Positions 20,839-34,009 of a stretch of 64,000 bases of DNA are shown piece after piece; position 1 is the stretch's first letter, and each line of letters opens with the position of its first letter. The notes beneath the pieces are model-generated. The model made no database searches. It was not told the origin of the DNA and saw only the letters and a program-made list of their open reading frames with translations. Origin of the DNA: Paralichthys olivaceus (taxonomy: Eukaryota > Chordata > Actinopteri > Pleuronectiformes > Paralichthyidae); assembly GCF_024713975.1 (NCBI RefSeq), contig NC_091094.1:13687001-13751000 (forward strand), read 5' to 3'. The position numbers were made by a program, and so were the translations under genes.

Positions 20839-22991
20839 TATTGTCTGTTGAGACATGGGGAGACATTGCTAGTGATGAATGCACTAATGATCCTGGTGCT
20901 CAGGAGCATGTTTACAATCAGCCCAAATTTGGCTACACAGACATGACTTTTAAAATGACTTCATTATTCTATTCAGGGTAGTAGACTCACCACATTTCCA
21001 CCATGTTCATTCTAGGACTTCTGCAAAGCAAATTTATTGAGGAAGAATCCTACAACAACACTGGATGAGAGTTGATCCTACCCTGGAAACCCAATGACAC
21101 TGCAGAGCTGTGAACAACATAGCATGTATGTGTTCAGCAGACTTGATTGTTACTGCTATTGTTTAAAACGGGTGGTGCCCTTTCTTTAGCCTGAACAGCT
21201 GGCCCCTACACACAGCGCGTAGGCTACATCCAACTAGCTGTCGTTAGCCGTCATACAATAAATAAATGGTTGTGCTGCTAATGTTAATTTTCGCCAAAAG
21301 ATATCTTCATTGGAGAAAAACATCAGGTGTATTACACACCATACTTATAAACGAGGACTGTCTTGTGCCTTTCCACTGACTAACCGGCCTGTGCATGTTG
21401 CTAAATCTAACGTTTGATTCTTGGAGCATATGAGCTAGCATCGGCTAACGACGCTAGCTACCTTAACATGAGCACCTAAGCTAGCGTTAGCCAACATCAG
21501 TGCCTCCTTCGATAACGGTGAAAAGACACATTATACACATCTTACTTTAAATACTTCTGCTACACACATTGTGGACTACCCTACATCTTAATTGTCTCAA
21601 TGACACGCCATGCTTTTAAAGCTTAGTTACACCCTGGCAGCTCACGAGCTAGCTGCTATGTTCAGTCCGGAGCACTGCTGATAATCTTAGCTAGCGGTGG
21701 CTCCTCCAATGCCACACACACACTTTCCCCGGGATTTCAACCCTGAAACTGAAAAAACCAAGTTAACCCAGTACCGTGGGTTTAGACGTGTTCTTCAGTG
21801 GGCGCTGTGTGTTGTCTCTTCTCCTTCCCGGTATCAGCTTTGGAGGTTCCTCTGCAGCCTCCAAACAGTCGCCATCTTCCGCTCAGTGAACAACATCTTC
21901 CGCAGCACAGCGACGCTCAGGCAGCCGCGGACGGTCCGTGGCACCAGGGTGGGTCCGGTGGGTCCCCTGCCCCCCGAAACCCTGCGTCCTCAGCCGCGTC
22001 ACCCAGAGAAAAGCTCACATTCAAAAAACTAATTTAAAGTATTGTAAATGTCAGAGGTGGAGAAAGTATTCAGATCATTACATCTGCACGTAGAGCCACA
22101 ACATAAAGTCCCTGCCTGTGACCGTGACACTCTAACTTTCCGTTGCAAATAACTGTACTTGGCTCAGTCTCTGGTGTTTTCTTACAACGTATTGCACAAT
22201 CCTTCCCCTGGTGCTCATAGTATTTTTTTATATTTAATCGTTTCACTTTTTTTCAGTTATACTTGCACAAATACACCACAGCAAATTCCTTGTATGTGTA
22301 AACCTGCTTGGCAATAAAACCAGATTCTGTTATATTAAGATAATAAGCTGCAGGTAAGAATTCACTTAATGAAAGAGTGTGTAAATAATGATTAATTGTA
22401 GTAAACTATACAGTTATACTCACCGTGCTTCTGAAAACTACATGTTATGAGTGATTGGTGAAATGCATTAATGCTGGTTTTAATATCACAGTTAAGTAAT
22501 GCATGTTAGTTATTATTTACTGATGACTATTTTGACTCTTGCTGCTGCAATATTACAAATGTCCCGATGGCGGGACTAATAAAGTATGATCTTCTTATCT
22601 TATTTCCAGATTAATGAAGTTTAGGTCGAGTCACAAACACGATCTCTAACATAAGTGACAGTTGTGTGTGTTGTAGTTTTTCCGTGTTAACGACATGTGC
22701 ACGTCACACCGGTTGATTCAAGTGGGGCGGGGGGCGTGACGCCAGATTTAAAGTCGCAGGCGCCCATTGGAGGAGGTGTCCCCAGTGGAGTGCTAAGCTA
22801 ACAAGCTAACAGGCTAACACGCGGCCTGGGAAACATCTGTGAATCTCCTTCTTCCGCCCTCACCTGGCCACTGAAGCCCGCCGGCTCGAGCTCCCGCGGT
22901 CCGGTGCAGACGCCGCTCTCCGTCCCTCGCCCTAGGCGCGGATGGGAACTCGTTTTCAAGAGGTAACCAGCCAGCGGTCCGGTTAATAAAA
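20839..22991. promoter_or_regulatory. Head-to-head promoter zone of fbxo42 and szrd1
   Basis: The two genes are transcribed away from each other from this interval. The left part (20985-21960) should hold fbxo42 non-coding 5' exon(s): atgtg|gtgagt at about 20990 on the minus strand is a plausible 5'UTR donor, and the GC-rich block 21780-22010 is a likely CpG promoter. The right part (22690-22985) is a second GC-rich block in front of szrd1 with a GC box (ggggcggggg, about 22722) and an inverted CCAAT box (cattgg, about 22765). The middle (22040-22660) is AT-rich repeat debris. Confidence 0.6.
21870..21878 (-). promoter_or_regulatory. YY1-type site AAGATGGCG
   Basis: cgccatctt on the plus strand, reading AAGATGGCG on the minus strand inside the GC-rich fbxo42 5' block. 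This is the canonical YY1 core often found just downstream of vertebrate housekeeping start sites in the direction of transcription. Confidence 0.5.
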
Positions 22992-24985
22992 ATGGAGGAT
23001 GATGAGGTTGCAGAGAGCTGGGAAGAGGCAGCGGACAGCGGGGTGAGAAACACGTACACATGTCGTGCTACACAAACCAGCTGGTAACTTGGGTTCACTT
23101 CGACAGTCACTCAGAGATGATCGAAGATACGATGGGTCATTTTTATTATCAGTCAAAGAAAACAGCATCTTTCTCCTGGCTCCAGTCTGCAGGCCTCACC
23201 GTCCCATAGCGTCGTGGGACTTAGCCAGCGTTCATGACGTTTTAGATTCTCGATCAAATCATTTGTATTATAATCTGTAGTAAAACCCGAGTGGTGATCA
23301 CAAAGAAAGCTCGTTTTTTTTTTTACACAATATACTTTTCTTCCACAGTGGACGTAGTGTTTACACCCGCCCATTGCGGAAATGACAGGCTACACTGTGG
23401 TGAATCATTACAACATCATTGAGGTGTAGTAAATCTGGTTTAGGGGGACTAATCTGAGAGACCTAGCTGGGTTTTCTTGCATGTGTTTGTCGGTGAAAGT
23501 GGGGGTGGACCAATAAATTGTGGTTTCACTTAAAAATTCAATTTATAGCTGGCCCAGGATGATATATATGTTATTTGTATTCTTAAAGTCAGCTAATTTA
23601 CCATCACACAAGTGAGATTACTATACTTATATTCTATATTAATACATTTTACTTTCATAGCACTTCTCAAATCATGGTTACTAAGTATTTCACAAGTAAA
23701 AATGCATCAAATCTCTAAAAGTAATAAAAAACAAAGTTGACTCAATAAAAACTCTTTAAAGTGTGGCAGAAATTTAAGCAGGACCTCCCTGTAGCAAATC
23801 CAACAGTAGCACAGATTACAGCACTGACGAGTGATCAAATTCATGTGGTGTGACTTTGAGATCATACTGTATATGAATTACTTCTTCAGTGTATTAGGAA
23901 AATATTTAGATTTTAAATGTGTTAACCCCAGCCTTCCATTTAGCTTACAACAGAAATAAACCAAATTAAAGTTTACAGTGTACTTTAAAAAGCCATAGTC
24001 TAATTTTGTTATATGGAATATATCCCAACAAAACATTGAGATAGAGGCACAGATGCAACGAAAAACAAATCAGTGTATCAATAAGTGTAATTAGATCTAT
24101 GTGACGCCACCCATGTGGAATTGCTGAGTGTTCTGTAGATGCATCATCTACTGTGGATCATCCATGTGTCAAGAGATTAAACAGATCCCTCACCATAGAG
24201 AGGGATTAATGGGCTATAGTAATTGAGTGTGCTTTCTCAGACGTATTGATCTCGTAAACAGGTTTGCTACACAGAGCGATGAGACAGAAAATGTACTTGT
24301 TGAGCAGTAATAAAAAAATTGTAATTTTTTTTTTGTCTTTGTCCTCAGGAAATAGAGAGAAGGCTTGAAGCTAAACTGAAAATAAATCAGGAAGCAAAGT
24401 AAGTCAACAGAGCAAAGAAAATGTGTCTGAAATCTTTGAAATATGATGTGAATATATTCATGCAATTTTTTCTCTATTTGTATTCCTCTAACACTTTTTT
24501 TTGCCTGTGCAGGAAGTCCAGCTTGGGCTCAAGTGTTTCACTTGTGCAAACTGCAATGGTTATTCAAGATGACTCTCTGCCGGCAGCACCCCCCCCACAA
24601 ATCAGAATCTTAAAGCGTCCTACAAATAACGGTGCCGTTGCAGCGTCCTCATCCCGTCCCTCCCAGCAGATGAAGTCTTTGGCCCAGAGGGAGGCAGAAT
24701 ATGCAGAAGCCAGGAAAAGGATTTTAGGTAGTGCTTCTTCAGATGAAATGCCTCAGGATAATCCATGCCACGACAGGTAGGAAAACCAACATTTGTCAAA
24801 GTTGGGAAGAACATATATTAATATTTGTGGAGAACAAATTAAATTTACTCCAAATGTCTCCTCATTTGACTAGGCCAGCTCGTTTGACTGCGCAGCAACC
24901 ATCAGAACCAGTTCCTCCACACAATCAAGTGGTCCGCCAGCCCACTGGCCCAGATGGCACCTCAGGCTTTCGACTCTGCAGATAA
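22992..24985 (+). CDS. szrd1: SUZ RNA-binding domain containing 1
   Basis: Small, conserved, probably RNA-associated protein named for its SUZ domain. Four exons: 22992-23042, 24349-24398, 24513-24776 and 24874-24985; all junctions GT-AG, phases consistent, 158 residues (human about 152). The start [17 protein letters not shown] is nearly the human N-terminus. The SUZ region is [15 protein letters not shown] followed by [20 protein letters not shown]. The C-terminal SUZ-C-like end is [18 protein letters not shown]. Residues 28-40 ([15 protein letters not shown]) differ from the mammalian form I recall. It neighbours fbxo42 (head to head) and necap2 (tail to head), as at human 1p36.13. Confidence 0.95.
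23645..23850 (+). repeat. Teleost dispersed repeat, family B (diverged)
   Basis: catagcacttctcaaatcatgg and actaagtatttcacaagtaaaaatgc resemble the repeat at 14790. It lies in szrd1 intron 1, which otherwise shows no exon. Confidence 0.4.
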
Positions 24986-27900
24986 ACTGAAGCTACCTGC
25001 TGCAAGGAAACGTCTGTCTCTCTGAGAGGCTGCAAAGGGTGTGGTATGAAGAGCAGAGTGGTGGAACGACATAAAATTTGACAGATGTTACAAATATGAA
25101 GACGTAGCATGGATTGTGACGAACTTCTCCACCCTCTCTCTACTCTGCTTACAGGCATGGTCTTTGCCTTTCACCTTGTCTTTTCCCTCTGTGGAACATT
25201 GCAAGGGGCTGGCAGAGATCAGCCAAAGATCCGAAACCTCCTATGTTCCACGCTGAACAGGTTTTTGCCTCACATCCCTACACACTGTGATACTTCGATG
25301 TACCATGAGGTGCCCTATGATTTTAGGTCTGATCGGCCGGCAGAGTGCCAGGGCATCAGGCATCTGTCTCTTCAGGGATAATAAAGAGAGCTTGTGAATC
25401 TATGGGAATTCCCTGGAGACATGAAAATGAACGAGCTGGCCGTGTCACTGGTGGATTGTGGATCATGGCTGGGTGTCCACTGGGAAGCTTGATTCAGTGA
25501 AAATTAAGTGCTTCACAGTGCCGAGGGTTTGCTGTGTGTTCAGCACCTTGAGTACGAGTTGACAGAAATTCGTAATGATTCAGCTTTTTGCGTAAAAGTG
25601 CTCTGTGCTCAAAAGTGTGTTTCAATACTGTAGTGGCCCAGACCAGCACTTTCCACAATCCACAGGCCTGTCTTTGGCACTGGTGGCTATTAAAGAAATG
25701 CCCAGTGGGCTCACAGCCTGTGGCCAAAGATTATACATCAGAAGGACAGAGTGTCACTAAATCTAAGCTTGTTCAAGCAATAATATTCCTGAAATTTTTC
25801 CCTAGATTATTACTTTTTGTTTGTTTTTACATATTGACAAATTGCCTGTGCTGTTTTTTTTTTGTTTTAATCAGTTTACATTGTTTGGTTAGTTTGCATT
25901 TTTTTCCTGAGTAATAGTAGGATTAAATCAGGACATCCATAGTGTGTAACAGAATAGATGATGTAGCCTGTGTAGGAAACCTCGCTGGTGGTATCATTAT
26001 TAAAGTCGTCAAATTGGAAAAAGTCAGACCTATCCCTGTATTGAAATCTTAAGTGGTTATGCATCAGTGTCCCTGTTTGTGTTGCCTCACTGATTCAAAT
26101 TGGTTATAGCCTTTTTTCCTACTCTTTCTACAGATGTTAGATCTTAAAATCAACTGCAATTCATCTGTTTAGCAAAGAAGACTTGAGGCTTATTTTTCAC
26201 AGGTGGCAGTTTACTGACAAATTGTTATCTTGGCTGACAGTTGTTCAGAAACAAACAACTTAAATACTCAACAAGGAGGAAGATGACATAAACTCCCAAT
26301 AATCCTCCTTCAATCAGGGTCAGAGAAATGTGTGATTTAAATTATGAAAATTATACAAACATACATCTTTTAATCTGTCTCCTCCAGAATGAATCCATAT
26401 TCCACTGCCTGGTTTTACTGAATGTTTTTCTGTGACCTGTGTTTTTTGTACACACCAGGGTTTTACAACATTGTCTGCATGTTTGCAACCAATTGAAGAA
26501 AAGTTTGCAAACCATGAATTCAATAATGCAATCAAATAATGAGTTATTAAGATGTTCACTGTATGAACTTGCAGTTCATTTTAGAACCTTTTGATACTTT
26601 GCCTTAAATAACAGTTACCCTGGATACACTTTTCAATTGTTGGTGCTAGTTAATCTTTCTTTTTATGCACACATGATAAGGTAATTATTCTGTGAAATCC
26701 AATGTAATTGAGGTGAAGTTTAAAGCTGCACCAAGCTATAGTTTTAGATTCATACAAAACCACTTTGTCCAAATATTTTCTGGTGAATTCATTGTTTAAC
26801 ATCTTGCTTTTGTGAGCAAATGTGCTATGGATCAAATAAGAAAGTAAAGTTGGCAGAATGTTGGATCTCAGTATTTATGTTATGAGATGACATCCATTGT
26901 CCGGATGAGTGACATGCAAGGTTGTTACTGATGTCTATGGATGCCCATAATAACTTTGACCAGGGATCTGGTTCAATTGCTGAAAAACAAGAATTTGTAA
27001 TAATTTCAAATTGAGAAAGTAAAGAAAATGTTATCCTGTACCTATGCGATTTACCCATGTTGCTTTGTTTCAGTCATTCAGCCACCTGTTGGGTTTGTGG
27101 CTGATTTTGATGTCATTAGAATTTCCAAATTTGAAAAAATGCAAATGACATTTCAATACCCTTTAATACACATACTTCAAAAAGAGAACTTGGTGTATGT
27201 TTTATGTTTCATTAGACTGGTTCTTTAGCAGAATGTCATATGAACTCAAACCACATGTTATTTCTAAATGATTTATTTTGACACAGGAATAAACTAATTG
27301 TGGCAAATATAAATACATTGATTAAAGGATGGTTATTCTCACAACGGCAAGATAATTACAGTTTAGTCATTCAGGTAAATTGTAAACAAAATCATTTACA
27401 ACCCTGTATTTTTCGTTACTTGTGTTTAGTAATGGCACAATTGATTGTGTCTTCAGTGCCTTTAAAAAAAATTCAAGAATAAGCCATACAAAAGTATGTC
27501 AATTGACAACTTTTACATGTTGTAGTCATTGGGTCCTGTGCTACATGTTGATAAACCTTTTTTTAATTTATCAAGATCTTGCAGGCTCGCACACCATTCA
27601 AGACCTTTGCAAACTCTACAAAGCTACAAACCTAAAACTAGGATGACCCTGTGAATTTGAAATTGTACTGGTGATATTAAAAAACAAGACAAGATGGTGA
27701 ATATCTCTTCTTCATTTGAAGGTCCTCAGAACTATACTGATGAACAAATTGCTATCAAGCAGCAGATGTCAAGGATCACCAGCAACTGTTGGCGACCACC
27801 AGTGGAAGTTAGGGACACATCATCAGTTGGGAACCTGTTGGAGTTAGGTATGCATCTTTATGTTTGCATTTATTATGTCACTTGAGGAAAAAACCGTCAG

Positions 27901-28103
27901 CTAAATGATATGTTATGCATTCATTTGGTTATAAACCTGGCTTTGTGGATATCCATATTTCGTTTTTTTACATAAAAAACATGCGCTGCGCCAACCCCGA
28001 CCAGGGGCGGCGCTGTGGTGGCTTGTCCTGTGGTGCAGCTCCAGCCCCCAGCCGTGTCCATTGAAAGTCGGAAGTTGTTTTCTAGTTAGTGAAACTTTAC
28101 AAA
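24986..28103. other. szrd1 3'UTR and szrd1-necap2 intergenic
   Basis: No coding exon. The AT-rich sequence is consistent with a long szrd1 3'UTR, as in mammals. Poly(A) signals AATAAA occur at 25380-25385 (proximal) and 27288-27293 (distal), suggesting alternative polyadenylation. The block 27960-28100 just before necap2 is GC-richer and probably carries its promoter and 5'UTR. Confidence 0.5.
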
Positions 28104-31100
28104 ATGGCAGAAGACAACTCTTATGAGTCCATGCTCTGCGTCAAGCCCGAGGTCCACGTTTACCGGATCCCGCCGCGCGCCTCTAACCGGGGATATCGGT
28201 AAGTTGACGTCAGAGGGCGCTTACGTTTGTGACAGACAAGTGTCGGTCAGCGAAGCGAACTTAAACGGAAATACACCCATTATCGGACAGAATCGTTTGG
28301 CTGGTGTTTTGTCTCTTTGCTCCCGTTTCCCCGATAAATGTCGTCGACGCTGAAAAGCCCACAAAGTCCGTACACTACACCACGCAGTATTTAGATGGAT
28401 GCACGTGGTTGTTGTGCAGGTTTGCGGCCAAGAAGTTCCCGCTGTTCTCAACGAAACCCTCCGCTCCATCTGCACACGGAAACCGGACACCTCCACCGAC
28501 GAACAGCTCACCGGAGACTCGAACTTACGGTCGTGAAAAACGGTCAACACGAGCTGCCTGTGAAAGACGCGAGGGACTTTGTTTATAATAATATGAAAAG
28601 TTCTAAATAGCTGAGCTCGTGCAAAACACCACCACAAGGGGGCCCCATGTCGTTTCTGTCCTTCATTTGGTTTAAAGTACATTAGACCTTCGCACTAAGT
28701 ATCAACACTGACGGTCTGTCTTCATCTTCCAGCCTTGTTTTCTAGAGACGCTCTGTGTTTTACCTTTTGTGTTTATCAAACCAGATCGTATATAAAGATG
28801 GACGACATGACAGTTCCCCAAAAAACGAAGCCAAAACGCCACGACCGCCCCTTGGTGGTCGAGTACGGTATAGTTCACAGATCCCTCTTTCTCCATGTCA
28901 GTGGATGGAACTGCGAAAAAAACACAAACATTTCAAAACACAGCTGAAACCGAGTGTGTATCACCACTGTGCAGAGTCTGGCACCAAATGACGTCATTGG
29001 CACCAGGGCTGGGTGATTAACTTAATTTCAATTCAGATTATTGCTTCCAACGATTTTGGAAACAAAGCAATCCACATAAAACGATAATTATCCTGCGTTC
29101 TGTTTTGCCTTATGACGCCCTTGTCAAACTGTCTGCGTGAGTGGCGTGTGACTGCGCTGTGGTTCTGCTGTTTGCCACGGTTCTCTGTTGGTCACACAGG
29201 CAACCTATCTGCTGGGCTTCTGCGGTGTGAGGTTTCTGGTATAACGACATTGTTATGGTATTTCGACAAATAAAAATTGGGCTTTATACTCGACTAAATG
29301 CCAGGACACTACAGCAGGGTTTCTGCTATGTTCATTATGGACGCCCCTACTTCAGGATCAGGGCAGACACACATCGTGGACCTGGTATACTAGTACTGTG
29401 CCGTATTACCCTGCTGCTGATCTCCCTCCTCACTCCCCCGCTGACCTGCGCTCACTTTACATGTTAACAATGAACACCAACACTAATCATAAATGACTAG
29501 TACACATCAGTACTTGAAGTTTACTTTGTGTTTGTGTGAGGAGTGACAGACAACACTCCAAAAGACAGGAGAGAAGTTCTCCATGCAGATTGTGACACAA
29601 TGTGAAGTTTTAAGAAGAAGCGATGCCGTGCTTATCTTTGAACATAAATATAAATTCAGAAGGTTGTTCTAAAGATCAGTTCTATGTGTGAGTAATTATT
29701 TGGTGCCAACTTTGCTTTTATTCATTTGGCCGTAGAACAAAAGCACTAAGTTTCCCTTAATGTCTGATCTTAGTCGTACAAAAACTTTCAATTTCGCTTC
29801 CTCCTGCTGTGCAAAGCAGCAGTTCCCCACATGAAAGTTGTGATTGTGTCAGCTGTTCTTGTGATTGACTATTACACAAACCGCTTTCTTATCCAGATGG
29901 GTGTTTTCTGTGTTTTTGTAGTGCTGCTGACTGGAAGCTGGATGAACCTGCATGGAGTGGTAGACTGAAAATCACTGCGAAAGGCAAGATGGCTTTCATA
30001 AAGTTAGAAGACAAAAACACAGGTACAAAAATGTAAACACATCTGCTTACAAACTACATGTGAGGTTTTCTGCATGCATCTCATTGAGTTCATAATGTAT
30101 TCATGGTTCACAATCAACTCCTTTATGAAACCCTTTGCTTGACTTATATAAGCTCTTTTCCTTCCAGCCCCAGGTAAATGTCAGTGAGTCTCATGTGAGA
30201 TTACAGCAGTAAATATCTGGAAAACTCACAGTGAGCATGTGGGTGTGTTGATGACATTTCTAATACACATGACCCTGATCTGCTCATCAGCACTGAATAT
30301 ACATTAGACCTTGTTAGATCATCTTTAGGTTGCACATGAGGGCGATTAAAGGCCCAGTGTGTAAGATTTAGGTGGAAGGGATGTTTCTTATTATAAATTG
30401 GATAAAAAATAATCCTGACGTTTTCACTAGTGTGTAGTCATCTAAATTATTGTTTTCTTTACCCTAGAATGAGCCCTTTATATTTACATTGAGTGGGTCG
30501 TCTCTATAGCAGCTGCCATATTTTTTACGGATTAATTGAATAGAAAGCTATTCAAAGCCACAAGTGACTGGTAAGATTTTCCCGTAGAAACAAATTATTT
30601 ATATCAACAAAAAGTGGAAGATTATGTGAAAGCATCTGGCTTTACTCACAATTTCATTAATCCATGGGATAAACCTTCATATTTTAACATCCTCCCACAT
30701 TTATCACAAACTGTGTGTTTATCCTTCAGGAAGATGACACACAAGCACAGCGGGAAAAAAATGTGTTTGTGTTGTGTGTTTGTCATGACGGCAGATTCTC
30801 TATCTTGCTTGTTTAACAGTAACGCTGAAGACAGTGCCATGCATTAGTGACTATGTGATCAAAGTTCCTGTGAAACAGCCTTTTTATTTCATTATTTACC
30901 ACAGAAAATACCCCTAAGGCACAATTTGTTCTTTGCAGGAGAGCTGTTTGCACAAGCTCCAGTCGACCAGTATCCAGGTTGTGTAGTTGAAGCAGTCACC
31001 GACTCCAGCAGGTATTTTGTGATACGGATAGAGGATGGCAATGGTAAGACTTTTTCAACAGGATAATAATTAAATGAGAATGTTTCATATGTAAAATGTC

Positions 31101-32885
31101 GCAGTATGTAAACTAATTACCCTATTGGTCTTAATGTATGACGACCCTGATTATAGATGATATTATACAGCTCATATTTTGTAAATCTTTTTTAAATAGG
31201 AAATATTAAGTATATCAAATAAAGCAGGTAGCTGTACTGTGCTTGTTGTCTCTTAAATTGAATATCACATGTACGTAAACAACAGAATGAAAAACAAGCC
31301 TGTAAATACGACAAACTCTTGTCAGACTTTCTAAGAATATTTTTCCACATCCAGATATCACAATCTTTGATTGTATGGTTGCTGTTAAATAGTTCATTAA
31401 TGTGGCCCTAAATGATTAAAATAATTTCCATCATTGATCACCATCATGGTGACATACAAATTGTTAAACTTGGCCTGGTTCTCCATTTCTCCAACTGTCT
31501 CATGTTGGAGTTGGAAAGTGTCACATAAAAAGTATATGTTAGTATACGTCTATTGTGTAACTATCATACGAACATATTTGTTTATGTGATGTAAAGTTAG
31601 TTTGCATCACCTAAAGTTTACTTTTTTGTCTTTACAATTACTTTGATTGAAGGACGTCATGCTTTTATTGGTCTGGGCTTTGCTGATCGTGGAGACTCAT
31701 TTGACTTCAATGTTGCTTTACAAGACCATTTTAAGTAAGTTACTGCCTGTTGCATGTGTTTTTTTGCACCTAATGTGTATTTACACGTACGACCTATGAC
31801 TGATCAAGTCTATTTGACCAGCTTAATTTTTCTAGACTCATCTTTGTACTACTGTTTTTGTCTAAATGTGTATTTAATTTCTAACATTTAACCTTGTGTG
31901 AGTGGATATTATTATTTTTTATTTAAAAATGAAAATACATTTACAGTATTTGTGAAACTATGTCAATAGCAAGCAACGTGACAATATTTTAAAACTCTCT
32001 AGTACGATTGTTAAAATGTTTAACCATTGATCTACAATTTGTTGTCTTCACCATCCCCATTGCATTCTGAAGTACCAACTTAAAGTTTAACTTGACCAAA
32101 AGATATTTCCAGTAATAACTGCTATGCTTCCAAACCCCATTTCTAAAGATGGGTGAAGCAAGAGGGTGAGCTCGCAAAACTGGAAGCTTCTGAGAGCGCA
32201 GCACCTAAGCTGGACCTGAGCTTCAAAGAGGGACAGACAATCAAGATCAGCATTGGGGTGAGCATGTTACCCAGACGTCACAGATCGAAGGAGATGACAC
32301 CAATGACAACAATATTGAACAAATAAATTATGATTTGAAGTTTTAGAAACGGTTGTAACTCTGTCTACCACAGAACATTAAGAAAAAGGATGCAGGTGGT
32401 GTCAAACCTAGGCAAATGGTTGGGGGCCTGCTCCCACCTCCACCAGGCGCAAAGGCTGGAAGCACCATGCAACCTCCTGGAGGACAGCAGACAGTCCCAG
32501 CTGTTGAGACTAACACTGGTGATCACCCTGCTCTTCTATTAGATACATTTTTAAAAAATCATTACAGGATGTAAACATCATTCATACTCTACATTATTGT
32601 TTTTTCCTCAAATATAGCCTCTCTATTAGACTTTGGTTCCCCCATCCCTGCAGCCCAGCCCAGCTCGGACGGTTGGGGGGATTTCACATCTGCAGGTTCC
32701 AAGTAAGTTTTTCAGCATCTTTTTCTTATGTAGTAATACATCCCAGCCATTTGCTCAACATGTATCACTTTTACGTGACTGTTTTTGAGATATTCCTCAC
32801 TCATTATCACTCTCATCTTCCACCACCTCTCCTCCACAGCTCCAGTAAAGATGCTGTCCAGTCAGGATGGGTGCAGTTTAGTTGA
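28104..32885 (+). CDS. necap2: NECAP endocytosis-associated protein 2
   Basis: Accessory factor of clathrin-coated vesicles that binds AP-1/AP-2 adaptor ears. Eight exons: 28104-28198, 29922-30022, 30939-31043, 31653-31734, 32149-32257, 32374-32518, 32618-32702 and 32840-32885; phases agree and the product is 255 residues (human 263). The N-terminal PHear domain spans exons 1-5: [74 protein letters not shown]. The linker is Pro/Gly-rich ([11 protein letters not shown]). Two WxxF adaptor-binding motifs are visible, WGDF (232-235) and WVQF (251-254); the protein ends one serine after the second. The ATG lies in acaaaatggcag, which resembles a YY1 site. Exons 4, 5 and part of 6 are duplicated 11 kb downstream. 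A candidate poly(A) signal is at 33867-33872. Confidence 0.95.
28780..28905. repeat. Dispersed fish repeat fragment in necap2 intron 1
   Basis: aaagatggacgacatgacag, cgaagccaaaacgcc and cgccccttggtgg form a phrase I recognise as a common teleost repeat (name unknown). A further repeat, ccagggctgggtgattaact, begins at about 29005. The remainder of this 1.7-kb intron shows no supported feature. Confidence 0.4.
30346..30560. mobile_element. MITE with TTAAAGG..CAGTGTGTA terminus (copy 2, partial)
   Basis: The left end attaaaggcccagtgtgtaa is clear, followed by gatttaggtgg, ttttcactagtgtg and gttttctttacc, shared with the copy at 53803. The right end is not visible. It lies in necap2 intron 2. 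Confidence 0.5.
31108..32415 (+). repeat. Segmental duplication block S1, parental copy (necap2 exons 4-6)
   Basis: From gtaaactaattaccctattgg in necap2 intron 3 to cctaggcaa inside exon 6, this stretch recurs almost base for base at 42145-43578. The copies differ by scattered substitutions and by about 117 nt present only in the downstream copy, near 42945-43060. Confidence 0.9.
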
Positions 32886-34009
32886 GTTGTGAGAAAACGT
32901 GCACGCACTCAGGTTACATACATTCCATGTGCAGGACCATTGTGGCAAAAAGAAAAGAAACTAAGAGAGAGGAACTGTTAGTAAAACTTGACCGGCTCTG
33001 TCACTGCACTTGTTCTGTAAAGAGTCTGTTTATGTCGACCATAGCCCGCTGACCAACACATTCTGAAGGAACAAACAGCAAAATGTACTGAATTTTTACA
33101 ATCCTGCTATTTTTGTCACACTCTGCTATGCAGTGAGGTTTGTCTTTGGATTTTTAGTAGTCTGGTGACCTCTAAACTGTCATTGTTAGGGGCCTCTGCT
33201 CTCTCAGAAAAGTGAGCGTCCTGTGGTTGAAAGGCAGGGTGGTCTCATTATACTAACAGGTGTGTGTCCAGTGCCTTAAATCAAATGCTCCTTTATTTTA
33301 TTCCTACTTTCTCGTCAATCTGTCAAAAACCAGACTTGAATCCTATCCCTCTATTTTTCTTCTGCTGTCACACAGTTATCTCATTACACCAGCACAGCTC
33401 ATCTCAAAATGATCTTAACATAATGGAAAAACACAATGATTTACATATGTTTTGTTTAGCTTTATGTGTCTGTGTTTGTGTTAGTGATCTTACATTGATG
33501 TTTAATAAGTTAGGGCCCGAGCACAGAATGGTGCACATTAGATGGCCCAAACATGCTCGCTGTGCGAACAATTATATATTTTAGGGGTCTAAAGTTATTT
33601 GGCATGGCAAAATGTCTCAATTGCGCAGTTTAAAAATCAAAGCCCCCTGCTTTAACTTCGCCCTAGATGTATGAAATTCAGGAGATATCTCTCTCAGGCA
33701 GAATCCTCCTGGAGCTGTATGCTATACCCAACAGGAAATTCTCCATTTTGAATTTATTGGTCAAATTTCTTTTGCCATTTATACACCTTGTACTTTGATG
33801 AATTCACATAGGGAATTAATTTATTCTTCTTCAATTGTGTCGGTCTAATCTTAATACACTGATTGTAATAAATTGCAAACTTTTTTAGTTTCCGGCAATT
33901 GCGTGGCGTGAAATTTTGGTGTTTTTTGATTAAAAAAGATGTCCAGTCGCCCACGTACACTCACTACGTACCATTACCTGGATTGCTGACAATCTTCAGT
34001 CCTTCAACA

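Noticed and set aside
21697-22032. 111-residue plus-strand frame in the fbxo42 promoter block
   Set aside because: Open only because of GC-rich composition; on the opposite strand from the expected 5' exon and without similarity.
28221-28682. 153-residue minus-strand frame in necap2 intron 1
   Set aside because: Antisense, partly repeat-derived, no family features.
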